Assembly (NCBI GenBank): GCA_027005175.1
Contig: JALTMC010000704.1
Coordinates: forward strand, 1 to 11,870
Origin: Myxococcales bacterium
GTDB taxonomy: Bacteria > Myxococcota_C > UBA6777
Direction of reading: 5' to 3'
DNA length: 11,870 nt
Position 1 is the first letter of the stretch; each line of letters begins with the position of its first letter. Both the position numbers and the translations under genes were made by a program. Below, piece after piece: positions 8,499-11,870 of this stretch. The notes under the pieces were generated by a model. That model ran no database searches. It had not been told where the DNA came from and saw nothing but the letters and a program-made list of their open reading frames with translations.

Positions 8499-8693
8499 TT
8501 ACTTTTCCATAAGAGCTTTCTGTAGATTGTAGAGAAAGGGATTGTATTTGAACCCTGAGGGGGACTTTGGATCTCTCGCGCTAGGGACAGATCTCGCTAC
8601 CACGATCCCTAGGGAGTCAGGCTTTTGATATAAGACTGCTTGTGTTGTGAAATGTACCAGAAAAAACAAACAAGTTTGGATTCTACTGCTCAT
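8499..8693 (-). CDS. Doubtful small ORF upstream of sulP, possible exported peptide
   Basis: Sixty-four codons open with ATG at 8693, six bases after a GGA, and stop with TAA 51 bases before the sulP start. The N-terminus MSSRIQTCLFFLVHFTTQA resembles a short signal peptide or membrane segment. The rest (LYQKPDSLGIVVARSVPSA, then KYNPFLYNLQKALMEK) is of no family I know. The ORF lies among inverted repeats of the sulP leader, so it may be an accident of an open frame, a leader peptide, or a small membrane protein of the operon. Confidence 0.27.
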   Translation of the reverse strand: MSSRIQTCLFFLVHFTTQAVLYQKPDSLGIVVARSVPSARDPKSPSGFKYNPFLYNLQKALMEK

Positions 8694-8753
8694 TTCTTAT
8701 CCATCTTCATAAAGAAAACCTTCGTACCACAACGCGATCTCTCAAATACAATC
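8540..8753. promoter_or_regulatory. Widely spaced 12-bp inverted repeat upstream of sulP, possible operator pair
   Basis: GATTGTATTTGA at 8540-8551 is repeated exactly as its reverse complement, TCAAATACAATC, at 8742-8753, with 190 bases between. The two sites lie about 93-104 and 295-306 bases upstream of the sulP start. Paired sites at this spacing could bind a looping regulator or a LysR-type protein, but this is inferred only from the repetition. Confidence 0.3.
8581..8612. repeat. 7-bp inverted repeat with 18-base spacer
   Basis: CTAGGGA at 8581-8587 pairs with TCCCTAG at 8606-8612. The right arm is part of an 8-bp palindrome, CCCTAGGG (8607-8614). It lies about 135-165 bases upstream of sulP and inside the doubtful 64-codon ORF. 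No T-tract follows on either strand, so it is not an obvious terminator. It could be a protein site or chance. Confidence 0.35.
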
Positions 8754-8843
8754 TCGCCCCCCATTAGCAAGATGCATTCCACATTGTTTAAAACTTAAAT
8801 AGTGCGAGTTTTTTCTTCTGCTTCTTTTCAATAAGTGTAATTC

Positions 8844-8896
8844 CTATGGGTTAGAGGTGGGGTTTTTTGCCCCATCCGAACTTTTTTGCCCCATAG
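8844..8896. promoter_or_regulatory. Nested stem-loop with a duplicated T6-GCCCCAT element
   Basis: CTATGGG (8844-8850) can pair with CCCATAG (8890-8896), enclosing a second stem, TGGGG (8858-8862) with CCCCA (8870-8874), around a TTTTTTG loop. The 13-mer TTTTTTGCCCCAT occurs twice (8863-8875 and 8882-8894). ATGGG can therefore pair with either copy, giving mutually exclusive structures. It is about 400 bases upstream of sulP and 200 downstream of the carbonic anhydrase stop. On the minus strand no U-tract follows, so a classical terminator is unlikely. Confidence 0.35.
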
Positions 8897-8988
8897 ATAC
8901 ATCTGTCCTTCAAGCGAGCTATCATCAAAATGGGAGGACACTCCAAGGAAGAATGAGGGGGTTGTGTCAAAGAAGAATGCTGGATTCT

Positions 8989-9052
8989 TTCAGGGAAGAG
9001 TGAGGGGAGCTTCAGGGAAGAGTGAGGGGAGCTTCAGGGAAGAGTGAGGGGG
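8989..9052. repeat. 22-bp tandem repeat, nearly 3 copies
   Basis: The unit TTCAGGGAAGAGTGAGGGGA-GC is found at 8989-9010 and 9011-9032, identical, and again at 9033-9052, where it ends in GGGG. Related diverged pieces (AAGGAAGAATGAGGGGG near 8945-8961) lie just to the left, which suggests an older, longer array. The array is strongly purine-rich on the plus strand. It starts about 50 bases beyond the carbonic anhydrase stop. There are no spacers, so it is not CRISPR. Confidence 0.9.
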
Positions 9053-9058
9053 AACTCA

Positions 9059-9087
9059 ATATTGTTCGTTGTTGCGAAGGGCAATAT
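9059..9087. other. Stem-loop just after the carbonic anhydrase stop
   Basis: ATATTG (9059-9064) pairs with CAATAT (9082-9087), and TTCG (9065-9068) with CGAA (9075-9078), leaving a TTGTTG loop and a three-base bulge (9079-9081). On the minus strand it begins about 13 bases after the carbonic anhydrase TAA. No U-tract follows, so it may protect the 3' end of the mRNA rather than act as an intrinsic terminator. Confidence 0.45.
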
Positions 9088-9099
9088 GAATCATTTGGT

Positions 9100-9735
9100 T
9101 TAGAAGTCGAGCTTGTAGATCTCTCGAATTCCTTCCAGGTGTTTGCGAAAGTCTATTTCAAGATCTTTCAGTAGGCCGTCAGCCAGGTCATAAACCCAGC
9201 CATGTACGGTTGGGTATCCATTTTTGAGAAAGCTTTTTTGAACCCATGAGCTTTTGATGACCTGAATGCATTGTTCTTGGACATTGAGTTCGATCAAGCG
9301 TCGGTAGCGGGCGTCTTCATCTGTGATGCTATTGAGTTCGTCGCGATGAATACGATAGACATCTCGGACATTTCGTAGCCAGCCGTTCATGAGTCCCATG
9401 TCTACGGGCTGCATTGCTGCTTGAACACCACCACAACCGTAGTGTCCACAAATAACAACATACTTTACCCCCAAATTTTCAACGGCATATTGGATGACAG
9501 AGTTTGCGTTGACATCGATATTGTCAACAACGTTAGCGATATTTCTGTGAACAAAGACATCACCTGGCTCTAGACCCATAATCACGTTGGCGGGAACACG
9601 ACTGTCAGAACACCCGATGTACAAGAACTCAGGGGTTTGACCCTTTGCTAGTTTTTCAAAAAAATTAGCATCCTCTTTCTTTACGCTTTCGACCCATGCG
9701 CGGTTGTTTTCGAATACTTGCTCATACTTTTTCAT
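9100..9735 (-). CDS. Beta-class carbonic anhydrase
   Basis: This cytoplasmic zinc enzyme interconverts CO2 and HCO3-. The 211-residue product shows all the class signatures: IGCSDSRVPAN (Cys42, Asp44, Arg46), then VICGHYGCGGVQAA (His98, Cys101). VFVHRNIANVV (61-71) is the conserved segment between them. The length is typical of bacterial beta enzymes and the protein is complete, with no signal peptide. The ATG at 9735 is chosen because GAGGA lies eight bases upstream and MKKYEQVFENNRAWV matches family N-termini. A TTG at 9789 would add 18 residues and overlap the upstream stop as TTGA, but it has no good ribosome site. It probably belongs with the carbon operon by function, supplying or equilibrating bicarbonate. 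A 652-base gap to sulP leaves joint transcription uncertain. Confidence 0.95.
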   Translation of the reverse strand: MKKYEQVFENNRAWVESVKKEDANFFEKLAKGQTPEFLYIGCSDSRVPANVIMGLEPGDVFVHRNIANVVDNIDVNANSVIQYAVENLGVKYVVICGHYGCGGVQAAMQPVDMGLMNGWLRNVRDVYRIHRDELNSITDEDARYRRLIELNVQEQCIQVIKSSWVQKSFLKNGYPTVHGWVYDLADGLLKDLEIDFRKHLEGIREIYKLDF

Positions 9736-9785
9736 ACTGTTTGTCCTCAGGGTAAATAGATTAGAGATCCGTAGTAGATATTGCT

Positions 9786-10184
9786 TCAAGCGGAACTTTG
9801 AAGGTTTTCAAATTCTTCAACTTTTGTACTTGAAGCAACAATGCCAACATGACCACACCCACTGGATGGTCCACTGTGAGAGATGTGGACAGCTTGGTGG
9901 TTACTCCGGTCGAACTTGGTATGGAGGCTCGGCAACACATATCTTTCCGTTGTATTGCCAGACTTCTTCTCCTGAAGACATCGACTTATGAAAGATACAG
10001 TTGCTTCTTCAAAAGATTCCTCCATGTTTTCATCAAGAGCTTTGCTGTGAAGGCTCTTGTTTTTGTCATCGCGAAATTTTGTTTTTGTAGGAGGTGTAGG
10101 TATCCTGCTTTCTTGAAGAGTATGTATTTGCTCTTCGTATGACTGCAATAGGAGTTTGTTTGCCTTCTTTTTTTGGCTCATCAT
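9786..10184 (-). CDS. Small hypothetical protein upstream of carbonic anhydrase
   Basis: The gene encodes 132 residues of no family I recognise. The product is soluble, with no signal peptide or membrane segment. The N-terminal part is basic (MMSQKKKANKLLLQSYEEQ) and possibly helical, followed by a Pro/Thr/Lys-rich stretch (IPTPPTKTKFRDDKNK). An acidic helix-like segment (ENMEESFEEATVSFISRCLQEKK, about 53-75) comes next. The C-terminal part has three His and a Cys close together (HISHSGPSSGCGHVGIVASS), which could bind metal, though this is a guess. AAGGA six bases before the ATG at 10184 supports translation; a second ATG follows at 10181. The stop is 50 bases before the carbonic anhydrase start, so the two are probably co-transcribed. 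Confidence 0.5.
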   Translation of the reverse strand: MMSQKKKANKLLLQSYEEQIHTLQESRIPTPPTKTKFRDDKNKSLHSKALDENMEESFEEATVSFISRCLQEKKSGNTTERYVLPSLHTKFDRSNHQAVHISHSGPSSGCGHVGIVASSTKVEEFENLQSSA

Positions 10185-10259
10185 TGCACTTCCTTCTCTG
10201 TGAGAGGTTGTTGGTTCGAGTCCCTGTTTGAAAGAACTACAAGCCGATTTTTCTGTCTG

Positions 10260-10285
10260 GTTGTGGGTCTATGAACCCAGCCAAC
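10260..10285. other. Imperfect stem-loop in the leader of the small hypothetical gene
   Basis: TGGGT (10264-10268) pairs with ACCCA (10275-10279) around a CTATGA loop. GTTG (10260-10263) with CAAC (10282-10285) extends the stem past a two-base bulge. It lies about 75-100 bases upstream of the ATG at 10184, so it would be in the mRNA leader. No function is evident. Confidence 0.35.
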
Positions 10286-10489
10286 AAATCCTAACTTGTA
10301 GATAGGGGTTGGGCTTTCCGTCTCTCATGCATGAGCTTGATGGATGGTTGCCCTCTCAAAACCTGGGAATATAAAGAGCGTCAGGACGACACTCCACTCT
10401 TCGTTATGACCTGAGAACAAGAGGAGACCCGATCTTTATTCCACATTTTTTACAATAAAAAAGAAAAAAGGTGTTTGTGAGGTCTGTCG

Positions 10490-10562
10490 TGTTGTTGAAT
10501 CGAAAAGGTATGTTGTTGAATCGAGAAGGAATGCTGTTGAATCGAAAAGGTATGTTGTTGAG
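10490..10562. repeat. 21-bp tandem repeat, about 3.5 copies
   Basis: The unit TGTTGTTGAATCGAAAAGGT-A occurs at 10490-10510, 10511-10531 (two changes plus a final A) and 10532-10552 (one change). A partial copy starts at 10553 and decays into GAGGAGGGG. The 21-base period equals seven codons, so short ORFs across it show heptapeptide repeats, but none has support as a gene. It lies 61-133 bases past the gyrB stop. Confidence 0.9.
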
Positions 10563-10622
10563 GAGGGGCAGTGTTCTCGGTGGTAGCACACCTGTGCCAT
10601 TTTTGATGGGGTCTTTGTTTCT

Positions 10623-11870
10623 TTAAATGTCCAGATTTCGGACATTGAGGGCGTTGTCTTCGATGAATTTACGACGAACTTCGACGACGTCACCCATGAG
10701 GGTGGAGAACATCTCGTCAGCTTGTTCGTAGTTGGCATCGTCGAGTTTGACCTGGAGGAGGGTGCGGACTTCGGGGTCCATGGTGGTTTCCCAGAGTTGT
10801 TCGGGGTTCATCTCTCCCAAGCCTTTGTAGCGTTGGATATCGAGGCCTTTTTGACCCACAGTTAGGATGAGATCGACGATGGCTTCGACGTTGTCGGCTG
10901 TCATGATCTCTTCTTTTCGCTGGAGGCGGTAGGGTGGGGCCCCTAACAGGCTGAAGCGAGCAGCGTTTTGGAGTTCCTGGAACTCTGGAGATTCAACGAG
11001 AAATTGGTCCATAAAGAATTCTTGTTTGATACCATTCACTTTGGTGATGAAGTGTACGCGCCATGCGCCATGCTCTTCGTCCCGATCGAGTTGGTATTCA
11101 AAGTACGTTTCTTCACCATAGCGTTGTGCGAAGCTTTGTTTCGTACGTTCTCCCAGTTGATGAAGAGCGTCGTGATCGTGAATCAGGCTGCTCCAGTCAT
11201 GATTGGAGTCATCGTCGTCGATGGCTCGCATCATGGCTGAAAGTGCGCGACTATCAACACGTTCGATGGTTTGAAGCAGTTGTTGGTATCGACGAATACG
11301 ATAGGCGAGTTCTTTGAGTTCGTCCCCTGCCAGCGAATTGTCATTCTTCAACAAGAGGGTGACATCATCGCAACCTTTGTTGAACAGGAATTCTTCAAAA
11401 GCCTTGTCATCTTTGAGGTACTGTTCTTTGCGACCGCGCTTCACCTTATACAAGGGGGGTTGGGCGATATAGAGGTGGCCTCTGCGAATCATATCTTCGT
11501 AGTGTCGGAAGAAAAAGGTTAGCAACAACGTGCGGATATGGCTTCCGTCAACGTCCGCATCTGTGTTGTGGCAGCAGATCCCGCCCATGCCTGCGATGAA
11601 GTTCTCGTCGGTATCTACAGAGAAATCGTATACATAGGAGTTGCTCGCCTGGACTGCCGTAATGGAGGTGATGGGCAGAGCCATAAGGTCGCCTTCCATC
11701 TCTACCCATTGGCGATGGACGGAAGGCCATTCGCTTTCCAGCTTGTCGGCAATCGTGTTGCGCAGCGACTCGATGGTTTCGTTCTCGAACGCCGTCACCT
11801 GGAACGGAATCCCGTCCGCTCCCACGCTCACACGCACCACATCCCCTAAGACGATGAGGATGATAGAAGG
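10623..11870 (-). CDS. gyrB: DNA gyrase subunit B, C-terminal part, interrupted by an intein (5' end outside window)
   Basis: GyrB is the ATP-hydrolysing subunit of the gyrase that negatively supercoils DNA. The reading frame is open to the right edge, so the ATPase domain and start are missing. The first 102 codons here are intein. The C-terminal gyrase part (313 residues, 10623-11564) starts with [20 protein letters not shown], which carries the Asp-x-Asp metal site of the TOPRIM domain, then [13 protein letters not shown]. It ends with [20 protein letters not shown] and the terminal [10 protein letters not shown]. Between these parts is an insert of about 170 residues ([18 protein letters not shown]... 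[14 protein letters not shown]), as in Gram-negative GyrB, less conserved than the flanks. Protein splicing is needed to make active enzyme. There is no functional link to the carbon genes downstream. Confidence 0.95.
   Translation of the reverse strand, partial: PSIILIVLGDVVRVSVGADGIPFQVTAFENETIESLRNTIADKLESEWPSVHRQWVEMEGDLMALPITSITAVQASNSYVYDFSVDTDENFIAGMGGICCHNTDADVDGSHIRTLLLTFFFRHYEDMIRRGHLYIAQPPLYKVKRGRKEQYLKDDKAFEEFLFNKGCDDVTLLLKNDNSLAGDELKELAYRIRRYQQLLQTIERVDSRALSAMMRAIDDDDSNHDWSSLIHDHDALHQLGERTKQSFAQRYGEETYFEYQLDRDEEHGAWRVHFITKVNGIKQEFFMDQFLVESPEFQELQNAARFSLLGAPPYRLQRKEEIMTADNVEAIVDLILTVGQKGLDIQRYKGLGEMNPEQLWETTMDPEVRTLLQVKLDDANYEQADEMFSTLMGDVVEVRRKFIEDNALNVRNLDI
11565..11870 (-). mobile_element. 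C-terminal part of an intein in GyrB
   Basis: The 102 codons upstream of the TDADVDGSH motif do not belong to gyrase. They end in intein blocks F and [18 protein letters not shown] followed by MGGICCHN, with His-Asn as the last two residues and Thr as the first residue of the C-extein. This is a normal class 1 C-terminal splice junction with a threonine nucleophile. The preceding segment [13 protein letters not shown] fits the beta strand before block F. Residues further upstream (11682-11840) look like a separate insert rather than a LAGLIDADG endonuclease. The N-terminal splice blocks lie outside the window, so whether the intein is full-length or mini is unknown. Confidence 0.85.
11682..11840 (-). 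other. Ubiquitin-like (beta-grasp) segment inside the intein, tentative
   Basis: Starting at 11837 the intein reads [20 protein letters not shown] then [20 protein letters not shown] and [12 protein letters not shown]. The order is a strand, a Gly turn, a second strand, then a helix with the pattern T-I-E-x-L-R/K-x-x-I-x-D-K, a Pro, and a strand ending in Gly. This follows ubiquitin residues 1-50 (TIENVKAKIQDKEG in the helix) closely in pattern. The match is by eye only; the last ubiquitin strand and a di-Gly tail are not evident. Confidence 0.4.

Larger units (their letters stand above)
8448..9099. other. Intergenic region of 652 bases between carbonic anhydrase and sulP
   Basis: This stretch must hold the operon promoter unless transcription reads through from the carbonic anhydrase. 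I see no good sigma-70 consensus; a TTATAT near 8626-8631 (minus strand) lacks a well-spaced -35. It contains a post-stop hairpin (9059-9087), 22-bp tandem repeats (8989-9052), a nested stem with duplicated T6-GCCCCAT (8844-8896), a 12-bp inverted repeat (8540-8551 with 8742-8753), a 7-bp inverted repeat (8581-8612) and the doubtful ORF at 8499-8693. The density of inverted repeats suggests regulation, but none matches a motif I can name. Confidence 0.6.
10185..10622. other. Intergenic region of 438 bases after gyrB
   Basis: The gap lies between the gyrB stop and the small gene before carbonic anhydrase, and probably contains the promoter for the latter (a TATATT on the minus strand near 10368-10373 is the only -10-like word, with a poor -35). 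It holds the 21-bp tandem repeat at 10490-10562, an A/T-only inverted repeat (TTTTTTA-CAA-TAAAAAA, 10446-10462), a pyrimidine tract on the minus strand beside it, and a stem-loop at 10260-10285 (TGGGT/ACCCA with GTTG/CAAC). No GC-rich hairpin with a U-tract follows gyrB. ORFs crossing the repeat are short and repetitive and are not called. Confidence 0.55.

Noticed and set aside
9736-9789. TTG start adding 18 residues to carbonic anhydrase
   Set aside because: It has no good ribosome site, while the ATG at 9735 has GAGGA at the right distance and matches family N-termini.
10205-10230. GGTTCGAGTCCC, which looks like a tRNA T-arm
   Set aside because: The flanking bases do not form the 5-bp T stem (GTTGG against CCCTG), and no acceptor or anticodon stem is found upstream.
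10581-10604. Hairpin GCACA-CC-TGTGC followed by a T-run as gyrB terminator
   Set aside because: The loop is too small, the stem is weak, and the T-run follows on the plus strand, opposite to gyrB transcription.

Overview
The window looks like chromosomal DNA of a Gram-negative bacterium. The best taxonomic clue is the GyrB C-terminal part, which carries the long insert between the TOPRIM region and the [15 protein letters not shown] tail found in proteobacterial-type gyrases. Base composition is moderate, and a deltaproteobacterium-like lineage is possible, but I cannot place it further. All supported genes lie on the minus strand, so the window reads from right to left.

Right edge (10623-11870): the 3' part of gyrB, interrupted by the end of an intein (11565-11870). 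The intein sits directly before the TDADVDGSH metal-binding motif. The part of the intein in the window includes a stretch that resembles a ubiquitin-like (beta-grasp) sequence by eye.

Middle right (9100-10184): a small unrecognised gene (132 codons), then a complete beta-carbonic anhydrase with a 50-base gap between them. A 652-base gap follows (8448-9099). It holds 22-bp tandem repeats, several inverted repeats and a doubtful 64-codon ORF.

Centre (904-8447): a tightly coupled four-gene operon for inorganic carbon. The order is a SulP-family anion (probably bicarbonate) transporter with a STAS tail, DabA (UPF0753/DUF2309, zinc site intact), DabB (NuoL-like proton-channel partner) and a second, more divergent NuoM-like membrane protein. 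Successive genes overlap by 4, 8 and 4 bases. With the carbonic anhydrase upstream, this reads as a bicarbonate supply locus: SulP imports HCO3-, DabAB makes or traps HCO3- from CO2 using ion-gradient energy, and the carbonic anhydrase equilibrates CO2 and HCO3- in the cytoplasm. The fourth gene may be an extra membrane subunit of the DAB complex. It keeps the fold but lacks several of the charged residues used for proton transfer. No RuBisCO or carboxysome gene is visible, so autotrophy cannot be concluded.

Left (1-903): a 405-base gap with a 56-bp tandem repeat (2.8 copies), each unit carrying a small hairpin. Beyond it is the start of another minus-strand gene for a probable exported protein, cut by the window edge. 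Each of the three long gaps carries its own tandem repeat, with unit lengths of 56, 22 and 21 bp.
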